The position numbers and the translations under genes are program-made. This document shows, piece after piece, positions 1-8,253 of a stretch of 9,873 nt of DNA. The stretch is from assembly GCA_012961755.1 (NCBI GenBank), contig DTYS01000281.1:1-9873 (forward strand), in the 5' to 3' direction. How positions within the stretch are numbered: the stretch's first letter is position 1; every line of letters starts with the position of its first letter. This DNA is from Candidatus Latescibacterota bacterium. GTDB taxonomy: Bacteria > Latescibacterota > 4484-107 > B68-G9. The notes under the pieces were generated by a model. The model made no database searches, was not told the DNA's origin, and saw only the letters and a list, made by a program, of their open reading frames with translations.

Positions 1-1461
1 ATGTACTGGGGGATCCTTCTGGCTGCGGTCTACCTGACCATGGTCAGCATAATGGTCATACTGCGCAAGCAGTGGATAGAGAGGGAGAGGTTGGTTTACC
101 CGTTGGTCCAGCTTCCGCAGGAGATGGTCCGTCAGGAGGGGGGGAGGGCCTTAAATTCCTTCCTCCGCAACCCAGCCACGTGGGTCGGGTTCGCACTTCC
201 CATGATAATAGGCTCCATGAACGCCCTCCACCACTACTACTACTTCCTTCCCTCCATAAACCTCGTGGGGGGTACTCCCCTCTTCAGAAGGACCGTGAAC
301 CTGATGTTCCGTTGGAGCTTCCCCATGATAGGATTTTCCTACTTGATAAATTTGGACGTGGCCTTCAGCCTCTGGTTCTTCAACCTCCTCGCCCTCTCCC
401 AGAGGGGGATCATGAACATGTTGGGGGTAGCGAGCACGGAGAAGATAGGCATATACGGGGCGGCGAACAATCCTATCCAGGCCCATATGGGTAAGGGGGC
501 CATGGCTGTGCTCGTGCTCTTCGGGCTCTGGGTGGCCAGGGGACACCTTAAGGACGTGTTCAGGAAGGCGTTCAGGGGGGACCCGGACGTGGACGACTCG
601 GGCGAGATGATGTCCTACAGGATGGCGGTATTCGGGCTGATCTTGGGGTTCACCGTTATGGTCTGGTGGCTCGTGGCCTCGGGACTCGCCCTCTGGGCTA
701 CCTTGGTCTTCCTGTTCTTCGCATTCGTCTTCTTCGTGGGGCTCACGAGGATCGTCGTAGAAGGAGGGATCGCCGAGGGAGTCGCTTCCACCATAGGCTC
801 CTCGGCCCTGGTCTCAGGTTTCGGCACTACTTCATTGAGCTCCCAAGGCCTCGTGGCCTTAGGGTTCACGTATGTCTGGTCAGCCGATATAAGGACCTTC
901 GTCATGGCTTCGGTGGCCAACGGACTTAAACTGGCCGAGGAGAACCTGAGGCGAAAGAGACCCCTCTTCTGGGCCGTAGTCTTGGCCATCTCCGTCGCCG
1001 CGGTAAGCTCGATCTGGATGATAATGAAGATGGCCTACACGTACGGCGGAATAAACCTGAACTCGTGGTTCTTCGTAGGAGGGCCGAGGGCTCCATGGGA
1101 CTACGTGGCACAGAAGCTTAACTCTCCGGAAGGTGTAAGATGGGACGGATGGACGTACACCGGGATAGGGGCCGTGATAATGGTGTTGCTTATGATAGCG
1201 AGGCAGAGGCTGCTCTGGTGGCCCTTGCATCCCTTAGGGTTCCCGATAGGGGCCGTCTGGCTCATGGACCAGGTCTGGTTCAGTATATTCCTGGCATGGC
1301 TCATAAAGTCGGTGGTGCTTAAGTACGGGGGCCCCAGGCTGTACCGAAGGACGAGGCCGTTCTTCTTGGGGATGATATTGGGACAGTTCGTCTGTGCCGG
1401 GATCTGGCTTCTCGTAGACCTTGCCACGGGAATGACGGATAACGTGGTCTTCTGGATATAG
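1..1461 (+). CDS. DUF6785/DUF6784-type polytopic membrane protein, C-terminal part (5' end outside window)
   Basis: The 486 visible residues form a very hydrophobic protein with about ten likely membrane segments (near residues 2-21, 60-78, 108-131, 166-179, 207-250 as two spans, 322-342, 385-400, 412-437 and 454-474). The cytosol-type loop WIERERLVYPLVQLP (25-39), the WFF stretch (125-127) and WWPLHPLGFP (406-415) are marks I associate with the DUF6785/DUF6784 family, which resembles oligopeptide-transporter-type membrane proteins; the substrate is unknown. Family members, as I recall, run to about 600-660 residues with a longer N-terminal membrane part, so the ATG at base 1 is probably an internal Met and the gene is cut by the window edge. 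The stop is TAG at 1459-1461, 8 bases before the next gene, so the two are likely co-transcribed. Family assignment is fairly sure; transport function is inference. Confidence 0.8.
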   Translation: MYWGILLAAVYLTMVSIMVILRKQWIERERLVYPLVQLPQEMVRQEGGRALNSFLRNPATWVGFALPMIIGSMNALHHYYYFLPSINLVGGTPLFRRTVNLMFRWSFPMIGFSYLINLDVAFSLWFFNLLALSQRGIMNMLGVASTEKIGIYGAANNPIQAHMGKGAMAVLVLFGLWVARGHLKDVFRKAFRGDPDVDDSGEMMSYRMAVFGLILGFTVMVWWLVASGLALWATLVFLFFAFVFFVGLTRIVVEGGIAEGVASTIGSSALVSGFGTTSLSSQGLVALGFTYVWSADIRTFVMASVANGLKLAEENLRRKRPLFWAVVLAISVAAVSSIWMIMKMAYTYGGINLNSWFFVGGPRAPWDYVAQKLNSPEGVRWDGWTYTGIGAVIMVLLMIARQRLLWWPLHPLGFPIGAVWLMDQVWFSIFLAWLIKSVVLKYGGPRLYRRTRPFFLGMILGQFVCAGIWLLVDLATGMTDNVVFWI

Positions 1462-1469
1462 GAGGGAAG

Positions 1470-2675
1470 ATGAGAAAGGTGGGGATGTTCATAACCGGGA
1501 TGCTCCTGCTCGGATGTGCAGGGGCGGGGAGGAGGATAGACGAAGCGATGGACAAGCTCGCATGGGCCGAGCCCGGTTCCGAAATCTGGGGGGAGGCCGT
1601 CAAGGAGCTTATCTCCTTAGAGAGGACTGCGGCACGGACCCTCACGGCCGCCCTGGGTGAGGCCTGGTTCAGGGATGAGGCGTTCAGGGAGTACCCTGAG
1701 GAAAGGTACGACATATGGTACGGGGCAGCTGAGGTCCTGGGGAGGATGAAGTACAAGGCCGCTGCGGACGGGCTGAAGGAGTTCCTAAGGGCCGATTACC
1801 CCGACGACCTCAGGATCAAGGCGGCCTGGGCCTTGGGGGAAATAGGAGCCCATGCTGACCCCTTGGCGGGCCACCTAGGCGACCCTAACCCGTACATGCG
1901 CCTCGAGGTGGCCATAGCCCTCTGTAAGATGGACGATGCCCGCGGGGACAGCGTGCTCCTGGCCTCGCTCGGCTCCGGGGACGAGGGGGTGGTCCGGAGG
2001 GCGAGGGAGGGGCTGAGGGAAGCGAACTACCATGCGGTAGGGCCCCTGCTTTCCGCTTTCAAGGACGAATGGTCCGAGGAGGTGAGGAAGAAGGCCCGGG
2101 AAGTCCTGGAGGTTCTAACGGGAGACCTCATAGGGGCCCTTAAGAGTTCGGATAGGAACCTCAGGAGAAGGGCAGCCGAGGCTTTGGGGAAGATAGGGGA
2201 CGGAAGGGCCGCCGACCCTTTGACGGAAAGGCTCGGTGACCACGACCGCTCGGTAAGGATGGCAGCGGCCACAGCTCTGAGCAAGATGGGCGACGAGAGG
2301 GGGATAAGGTTCCTCTTCGCCGCCCTCGGGAGCAGGGACGAGGTGGTGAGGATGCATGCTATAAGGGCGTTGGTGGACGCCGGGGATGCCGTGGTCCCGG
2401 AGCTGAAGAGGAGCCTGAAGGACCCCAACTTCCTCGTGAGATGTGGTTCGGCCAGGGTATTGGGGCAGAATAGGGTGAAGAGGGCGGTTCCGGACCTGAT
2501 CGAGGCCCTCGGGGACTCCATAGCCTCGGTCAGGATAAACGCGGCCGTAGCTCTGGGGAAGATAGGTTCCCCCGAAGCCCTTTCGGTCCTCAGGAAGCTT
2601 GTGGATGATCCGGACACCACGGTCGCATATTACGCGAACTGGGCCATAGAGAAGATATACAGGAGGAGGGGATGA
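1470..2675 (+). CDS. HEAT-repeat lipoprotein
   Basis: This 401-residue protein starts with a short basic n-region, a hydrophobic core and the lipobox LLGC (residues 13-16), so it is probably lipidated on Cys16. The residue after Cys is Ala, which in Gram-negative bacteria would favour the outer membrane. After a linker of about 60 residues, nearly the whole chain is PBS-lyase-type HEAT repeats of about 30-31 residues. Their conserved Ala-Leu helix ends recur near residues 90, 121, 151, 181, 212, 239, 270, 301, 331, 361 and 392, giving about ten units, several with the form R..AA.ALG.IG. Such solenoids normally bind other proteins; no enzyme motif is visible. The ATG is preceded by GGAGGG at 1461-1466. 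The gene sits 8 bases after the membrane protein and its stop overlaps the next start (ATGA, 2672-2675), suggesting translational coupling. Partner unknown. Confidence 0.88.
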   Translation: MRKVGMFITGMLLLGCAGAGRRIDEAMDKLAWAEPGSEIWGEAVKELISLERTAARTLTAALGEAWFRDEAFREYPEERYDIWYGAAEVLGRMKYKAAADGLKEFLRADYPDDLRIKAAWALGEIGAHADPLAGHLGDPNPYMRLEVAIALCKMDDARGDSVLLASLGSGDEGVVRRAREGLREANYHAVGPLLSAFKDEWSEEVRKKAREVLEVLTGDLIGALKSSDRNLRRRAAEALGKIGDGRAADPLTERLGDHDRSVRMAAATALSKMGDERGIRFLFAALGSRDEVVRMHAIRALVDAGDAVVPELKRSLKDPNFLVRCGSARVLGQNRVKRAVPDLIEALGDSIASVRINAAVALGKIGSPEALSVLRKLVDDPDTTVAYYANWAIEKIYRRRG

Positions 2676-3544
2676 GCATATTGTTCTGGATGATATCGGC
2701 CTGGTTGGGCGCAGGATGGGCCGGCGAGACCGTGGAAACTATAGCGATAAGGAAGGTGTTAGGAGATGAACTTGCGGGTTGGAACATGGGGAACGCCAAG
2801 TTGATCTTGCTCCAGTACGCTCCTCACTTCAGGGGGTACAAAGGGGATGCTGGGAAGGACCCCGCCACCTGGGAGCCGGGGTTTCAGGACCTCAGGGAGT
2901 TCGAAACCTTCTGTCGGGAGATGGTCTCCAGGTACCACTCCGCTCTCTTCCGAAACCCTATATACTTCGACATATACAAGAATAGGGCCCTCGTGGTGGC
3001 CGAGGAGGGAGGAGGGGCCGTGGAAAGGGCCTCAAGAAGGCGCATAACTTTTTCATATAAGAGCCTATGGATGTTGGAGAAGGAAGGAGGAAGCTGGAAG
3101 ATCGCTGGGTTCCTCAGGGAGCTGCCGGGGTGGGATAGGGAAGGTTTCCGGGATTCCGACGGGGTGCGGGACGTCCTGCTCGGGGAGGCGAGGGCCTGGC
3201 AGGAGGGCGACCCGGGTAGGGTGGTAGGCCTTTACGGGCCGGATTTCGTGGGATACGAAGGCTACAACAGGGATAGCACGGAGAAGTGGAGGATATCGTT
3301 CTCCGCCTTAGGTCCCTTCCGGGCATTCTGCAAGAAGAGGCTTTCGAGGACGAACTATACCATCTCCCGGAAGGTCGTTTCGGTCAAGGCCCTGAACGGA
3401 TTAGCATTGGCGGTAACCGAAGAGGAGACCTCCACCGCCCATAAGCTCACGGGTAAGGAGCTTTCCGCCGAACATCGAGACCTTTGGATGTTGGCGAAGG
3501 AGGGAAGGACCTGGAAGATAATCGGATTCGTACGAAGGTTGTAA
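2672..3544 (+). CDS. Secreted protein with two tandem NTF2/SnoaL-like domains
   Basis: The 290-residue product starts with a hydrophobic stretch ending AGWA-GE (about residue 17). I read it as a cleavable signal peptide, though it lacks the usual positive charge near the start. The mature part is two related halves, about residues 20-150 and 162-290. Each begins with a helix carrying an acidic/aromatic pattern (LGDELAGW, LGEARAW). Each has a Tyr-Gly-type turn in the middle (FRGYKG, FVGYEG) and ends with nearly the same strand pair: LWMLEKEGGSWKIAGFLREL at 132-151 and LWMLAKEGRTWKIIGFVRRL at 271-290. The WKI ending and size match NTF2-fold DUF4440/SnoaL-like domains, which may bind small ligands or act as enzymes; I see no certain catalytic residues. 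The start overlaps the HEAT gene stop (ATGA), with AGGAGGAGG at 2661-2669 as ribosome site. Domain call likely; role unknown. Confidence 0.78.
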   Translation: MSILFWMISAWLGAGWAGETVETIAIRKVLGDELAGWNMGNAKLILLQYAPHFRGYKGDAGKDPATWEPGFQDLREFETFCREMVSRYHSALFRNPIYFDIYKNRALVVAEEGGGAVERASRRRITFSYKSLWMLEKEGGSWKIAGFLRELPGWDREGFRDSDGVRDVLLGEARAWQEGDPGRVVGLYGPDFVGYEGYNRDSTEKWRISFSALGPFRAFCKKRLSRTNYTISRKVVSVKALNGLALAVTEEETSTAHKLTGKELSAEHRDLWMLAKEGRTWKIIGFVRRL

Positions 3545-3572
3545 TCTCTACCGGGGACCATGTGATCTGCCC
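3545..3572. other. Short convergent gap between cluster A and the eno operon
   Basis: The plus-strand cluster stops at 3544 and the minus-strand eno operon stops at 3573, leaving 28 bases. I see no strong hairpin followed by a T run for either direction. The best pairings are a 4-bp GGGG/CCCC match (3553-3556 with 3570-3573) and a 6-bp AGGTGG/CCACCT match just inside the small gene (3583-3588 with 3599-3604). Neither is convincing as an intrinsic terminator, so transcripts may overlap or end by Rho. Confidence 0.4.
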
Positions 3573-3917
3573 CTAACACGTCAGGTGGAGGGCAGCGGCC
3601 ACCTTCCTCCCCTCCTCGGCCAATCTATTGAACCTCTCACAAGCCCTCTGGGTCTCCATAGCCTCAAGGGCTATCCCAGCGTTCCTCAGACATTCCTCGG
3701 CCTCCTTAGTGACCTGCATCCTTCCGTAGTAGCCGGTGCCCACCACCAGAACTTCTGGCCTGGTCGTCAGGACCTCCTCCAGGTCCGACGGTCTGAGCTC
3801 GTGTCCCTCCTCCCTCCACCAGTTCGGCCTCACCTGGTTGGGAAGGATCAAAAGGTCGTTGGTATAGGGATCGCCGTCCACGATTATCCTTCCGAAGTTA
3901 TAGGAGGTTATACGCAT
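3573..3917 (-). CDS. Mth938-like domain protein (DUF498 family)
   Basis: The 114-residue protein has the full length and order of the Mth938/DUF498 fold, related to the mitochondrial complex I assembly factor NDUFAF3. An N-terminal beta region ITSYNFGRIIVDG (3-15) is followed by DLLILP (21-26), the WWREEGHEL stretch (33-41), and the core EVLVVGTGYYGRM (55-67). It ends with the helix and strand of a Rossmann-like half: residues 70-92, then MET-QRACERFNRL. The biochemical role in bacteria is not established. The start is ATG at 3915-3917 with GGGAGG close upstream, lying inside the end of enolase; only 3 bases separate the two genes, so translation is probably coupled. Enolase as operon partner does not by itself explain function. 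No signal peptide, so cytoplasmic. Confidence 0.85.
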   Translation of the reverse strand: MRITSYNFGRIIVDGDPYTNDLLILPNQVRPNWWREEGHELRPSDLEEVLTTRPEVLVVGTGYYGRMQVTKEAEECLRNAGIALEAMETQRACERFNRLAEEGRKVAAALHLTC

Positions 3918-3920
3918 GAC

Positions 3921-5209
<1,289 letters not shown>

Positions 5210-5232
5210 ACGGAGAAGGTTCCTGAGCTGTT

Positions 5233-5261
5233 AATATATCCTATTTCGTCCTTTTTATCAA
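5233..5261 (-). promoter_or_regulatory. Predicted sigma-70-type promoter for eno
   Basis: On the minus strand, TTGATA (5261-5256) and TATATT (5238-5233) are separated by exactly 17 bases, in the most A+T-rich part of the gap. Transcription would start near 5226, giving a short leader of about 27 bases before the ATG at 5198. The match is close to consensus; activity is inferred. Confidence 0.7.
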
Positions 5262-5294
5262 TACTCGGCCTGGAGACGAGGGGGCACATAACTC

Positions 5295-5323
5295 TTGCCA
5301 AAAGGTCGGACAGAGAGTATATT
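5295..5323 (+). promoter_or_regulatory. Predicted sigma-70-type promoter for the dehydrogenase operon
   Basis: On the plus strand, TTGCCA (5295-5300) and TATATT (5318-5323) are 17 bases apart. Transcription would start near 5330, leaving a leader of about 190 bases before the ATG at 5521. It faces away from the eno promoter; the two -35 boxes are 33 bases apart. A regulator binding between them could act on both. Inferred from sequence match only. Confidence 0.6.
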
Positions 5324-5520
5324 CCACTCTAACCGAGTGGACCGTATGCGTACGCAGCCTTACCCTTCAGGCTCGGAAGGGGAGGATGCCCCGAGGAGAC
5401 GAACTTCAGAAGGAGCCGGCAGATCCGTTGCACGAACTCCGACCAGAGGGTGCCGAAGGTCCCCGAGGGCCGGGTACTCCCGATATTGGTGGATGAATTC
5501 GAGAAGAGGGAGGGTATGCC
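5324..5520 (+). other. Long structured leader upstream of the dehydrogenase gene
   Basis: About 190 bases lie between the predicted plus-strand promoter and the ATG at 5521, with no gene I can support. They hold several pairings. A perfect 7-bp stem TCCACTC/GAGTGGA (5323-5329 with 5335-5341) overlaps the promoter end. There is a 10-bp palindrome TGCGTACGCA (5347-5356) and a 6-bp stem CCCTTC/GAAGGG (5363-5368 with 5376-5381). That 6-bp stem conflicts with a longer one, CTCGG/CCGAG plus GG/CC (5372-5380 with 5389-5395). A 4-bp stem CGGG/CCCG lies at 5471-5482. There is no T run after any stem, and I could not match a known riboswitch, T-box, 4.5S or RNase P motif. In this G+C-rich sequence some stems are expected by chance. 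Confidence 0.35.
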
Positions 5521-6546
5521 ATGGGAAAGCCTAAGATACTGTACCTGCCTACGCCCGAACACACCTGCAAGGTCTTCAGAAAGGATACGTACGGGAGGAT
5601 GTGCAGGCTCTTCGAGGTGAGGGCCAACCCCGAGGAGAGGAACTACTCCTCCGAGGAGGTGGCGGAACTCGTCCCGGGATGTGATGCTGTAGTCACCGGA
5701 TGGGGCACACCCCCTCTGACCGAGGAAGTGTTCCGAAGGGCCGATAAGCTGCGCATAATAGCACACTCTGCCGGCTCGGTCAAGCATATGCTCTCCAAAG
5801 AAGTGGTGAGGAAGTACGTCCTCCCGGAGGGGATAGTCGTGTTCTCCGCCAACGAGGCCATAGCCTACAACGTGGCGGAGGCCACGGTGGGGATGATGAT
5901 AATGGCTAAGCGCAGGTTTCCGGAGCACATAGATGCCTTCCGAAGGCGGGGCGTCTGGAGGGACCCAGGGATTCCCCGTAACGGGCAGTTCCTCTTGGGG
6001 AGCACGGTGGGGGTCGTGGGTGCGAGCAAGGTCGGAAGGCTGGTCGTGAAGTTCCTGGAGCCCTTCGGGGTGAGGGTCCTGGTCTACGATCCGTACATCT
6101 CGGAATGGGAGGCCGGAAGGCTCGGAGCGGAAAAGGTGGAGCTGGAGGAGCTCTTCCGACTTTCCGACATAGTCACCGTCCACGCCCCCGCCACCTCTGA
6201 GACGGAACGTATGATACGGGCCGAGCACTTCAGGCTTATGAAGGACGGAGCCGCCTTCATAAACACAGCGAGGGGGCGCCTGGTGGACCACGACGCCCTG
6301 CTCGAGGAGGCACGGACGGGGAGGATAACCGTAGTCCTGGACGTGACGGACCCGGAACCCCTGCCCCCTGACAGCCCCCTTCGAAATTTGCCCAACGTAT
6401 ACATCACCCCTCACGTCGCAGGGGCAGGTTACTACGGATACTTCCTCATCGGGGATACGACATTGAGGGCTTTGGAGGATTACCTCCTCCTGAATAAGCC
6501 GGTGGAAGGGGCCGTGCCTTTGGAACATTACGATAGGCTCGCCTGA
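5521..6546 (+). CDS. D-isomer-specific 2-hydroxyacid dehydrogenase
   Basis: This NAD-dependent family interconverts 2-keto acids and D-2-hydroxy acids in the cytoplasm; the 341-residue length is typical. The N-terminal substrate half includes VTGWGTPPLTEE (58-69) and AHSAGSVKHM (81-90). The nucleotide domain begins at VGVVGASKVGR (163-173) with an acidic Asp190 after the second strand (VLVYD), favouring NAD(H). The catalytic triad is present: Arg251 in NTARGRLVD, Glu279 in TDPEP and His298 in TPHVAG. The middle Gly of the usual GxGxxG is Ser169, a variant I associate with a subgroup of uncharacterised hydroxyacid dehydrogenases; the substrate is unknown. ATG 5521 has GGGAGGG at 5508-5514 as ribosome site and an in-frame stop at 5494-5496, so the start is firm. 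A second ATG at 5516 is out of frame. It is the first gene of a likely four-gene operon. Confidence 0.93.
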   Translation: MGKPKILYLPTPEHTCKVFRKDTYGRMCRLFEVRANPEERNYSSEEVAELVPGCDAVVTGWGTPPLTEEVFRRADKLRIIAHSAGSVKHMLSKEVVRKYVLPEGIVVFSANEAIAYNVAEATVGMMIMAKRRFPEHIDAFRRRGVWRDPGIPRNGQFLLGSTVGVVGASKVGRLVVKFLEPFGVRVLVYDPYISEWEAGRLGAEKVELEELFRLSDIVTVHAPATSETERMIRAEHFRLMKDGAAFINTARGRLVDHDALLEEARTGRITVVLDVTDPEPLPPDSPLRNLPNVYITPHVAGAGYYGYFLIGDTTLRALEDYLLLNKPVEGAVPLEHYDRLA

Positions 6547-6561
6547 CCTCCGGAGGAAGTT

Positions 6562-8253
6562 ATGTGGATCCTCGTTCTGGCCTGGCTTACGGCTGCTCAG
6601 GCCCCGGACTGGAAGGCCCAGTTTAGAAGGGGGGTCTCCCTCTATCGGGAGGGGAGGCTGAGGGAAGCATCGGCCACTTTCGAAAGGGTGGCCGAGGGCT
6701 CCGGAGGGAAGATCTCTCGGGCAGCTTGGGTTATGAGGGCGAAGGCCCTCCTTAAGATGGGGCGTTATGGAAAGGCACGGAAGGTCCTGGAGGAATTCCT
6801 CTCCAGGTATCCCGAAAGTTCCTATACAGCTTACGCGGAGTACCTCCTCGGCCACTGTTCGGCCCGCCTCGGGGAGTTCTCCGAGGCTGCCCTGCACTAC
6901 CGAAGGGCTTCGGAGCTTACGGGCAAGGAGGAACTGAAGGATAGGGCCGAGAGGATGCTGGAGGTCCTGCAGGCCCGTGGGCTTCCCCCTCGCATAGCTA
7001 TCTTAGGCCCCTTCACAGGGCCGGACAGGGAGTTCGGCGATGCCCTCAGGAGGGGAGCCGAGTTGGCCTACGAGATGTTCGCCCCGGAGGGGGCGACCAT
7101 AACTTACAGGGATACGGGAGGGGACCCCATAAGGACCGTAAAGGAGGTTCAGGCCTTAGCGTCGCAGGATGAGGTGATAGCCATAGTAGGGCCCATATTC
7201 GCCTCCTCCGCCGTACCTGCGGCAGCTGTGGCCCAGGCCGAGGAGCTGCCCCTCATAGCCCCCGCGGTAACGGAGGATGGTTTCGCATCCATAGGTCCCT
7301 ACATCTTCCAGCTTAACCTCTCCCCCCGCCTGCACGGGAGGAGGATCGGAGATGCGGCCCTGAGGCTCGGGCTCAGAACCTTCGCGGTTTTAGCTTCCTT
7401 GGACGACTACGGAAGGAGGATGACGCAGGGCTTCAGGGAGGCCGTGGAGGGTGGGGGAGGGGAGGTGTTGGACATAGAATGGTACTCCCCCGGAACCACC
7501 GATTTCTCGGCGGCGTGTAGTCGCATCCGTCGGGCAGGTTGGGAGGTCTTGAAGGAAAGGTGGGCTGAGGAGATACACGCCCTCTGGACGACATTTTCTT
7601 CCCTCGTTCCGGACACCATCGCAACTCCCGACACTACGCTCCGGGAGGTCTTCTGCACCTGGGTCTCCCAGGACTCCTCGTTGGGCATTCCTGAGGGAGT
7701 GGTGAGGGCTTGGGTGGCTGGCGGCGATTCTACCATGGACGAATGGTTCTCAACTTACGAGGACACCGCGAGGGTCCCTCTACCTATACCGATAGATGGC
7801 CTTTTGGTGGTCGGAGGGGTGGAGGACATCGTCCAGATAGTCCCGCAGGTCGCCTTCCACCAGATTCGGACGAGGTTTTTAGGAGGTCAGGCGTGGAACG
7901 ACCCCCGGGTGTCCCTGTCCGTCGGAAGGTACGCGGAGGGGGCCGTATTTTCTGCTGTCTTCTTCCCGGACTCCCCCAGGGAGGAGGTGAGGAGGTTCGT
8001 GGAGGAGTACGGGAGGCGTTACGGGAGGGAACCTGGCCTGGTGGATGCCTTAAGTTACGATGCGACCTCGTTGGCCTTAGAGGCCTTAGAGAGGGCGGGA
8101 CCGAACAGGGAATCGGTCCGCGGGGCGCTTTCGGAGGTGAAGGGGTACAGGGGGGCGTCCGGCCAGGTAAGATTCTCGGAGGAAGGTGCGAACGGGGCGT
8201 GCTACATACTGGAGCTGAGCGAGGGGCATATAAGGCAACTGAGGTGGGAGTAA
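6562..8253 (+). CDS. Secreted TPR plus periplasmic ligand-binding protein fusion (LpoA-like layout)
   Basis: The 563-residue protein has a short signal peptide ending AAQA (about residue 14), with no lipobox Cys. Residues 17-140 are helical repeats of TPR type, seen in FRRGVSLYREGRLREASATF, AKALLKMGRYGKARKVLEEFL and YLLGHCSARLGEFSEAALHY. From 143 a type I periplasmic binding fold begins: RIAILGPFTGPDREFGDALR, then IAIVGPIFASSAVPAAAVAQ (207-226), LPLIAPAVTEDG (229-240) and, late, VDALSYDATSLALEAL (494-509). This is the fold of branched-chain amino-acid binding proteins and of LpoA, which also joins a TPR part to a binding-protein part and activates a cell-wall synthase. About 85 residues (325-409) with Cys365 interrupt the usual fold. 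No permease gene is adjacent, so transport is doubtful. GGAGG at 6552-6556 serves the ATG. Fold sure; role inferred. Confidence 0.88.
   Translation: MWILVLAWLTAAQAPDWKAQFRRGVSLYREGRLREASATFERVAEGSGGKISRAAWVMRAKALLKMGRYGKARKVLEEFLSRYPESSYTAYAEYLLGHCSARLGEFSEAALHYRRASELTGKEELKDRAERMLEVLQARGLPPRIAILGPFTGPDREFGDALRRGAELAYEMFAPEGATITYRDTGGDPIRTVKEVQALASQDEVIAIVGPIFASSAVPAAAVAQAEELPLIAPAVTEDGFASIGPYIFQLNLSPRLHGRRIGDAALRLGLRTFAVLASLDDYGRRMTQGFREAVEGGGGEVLDIEWYSPGTTDFSAACSRIRRAGWEVLKERWAEEIHALWTTFSSLVPDTIATPDTTLREVFCTWVSQDSSLGIPEGVVRAWVAGGDSTMDEWFSTYEDTARVPLPIPIDGLLVVGGVEDIVQIVPQVAFHQIRTRFLGGQAWNDPRVSLSVGRYAEGAVFSAVFFPDSPREEVRRFVEEYGRRYGREPGLVDALSYDATSLALEALERAGPNRESVRGALSEVKGYRGASGQVRFSEEGANGACYILELSEGHIRQLRWE

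Noticed and set aside
3545..3604. Bidirectional intrinsic terminator between the convergent operons
   Set aside because: Only 4-6 bp stems with long loops and no T tract.
5340..5500. A tRNA, 4.5S RNA, RNase P RNA or T-box in the leader
   Set aside because: Short look-alikes (GGAAGG, AGGGTGCC) occur, but the defining motifs and helix arrangement of these RNAs are missing.
5295..5534. Small 79-codon frame in the divergent gap, starting on TTG
   Set aside because: The start lies in the predicted -35 box, codon use is unlike the neighbours, and the Arg/Ser-rich product resembles nothing known to me.
5329..6897. Open minus-strand frame of 522 codons opposite the dehydrogenase and the next gene
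   Set aside because: It spans two well-supported plus-strand genes and the promoter gap. Its product is rich in His, Pro, Gly and Arg with no family pattern; it is a reverse-strand shadow of G+C-rich codons.
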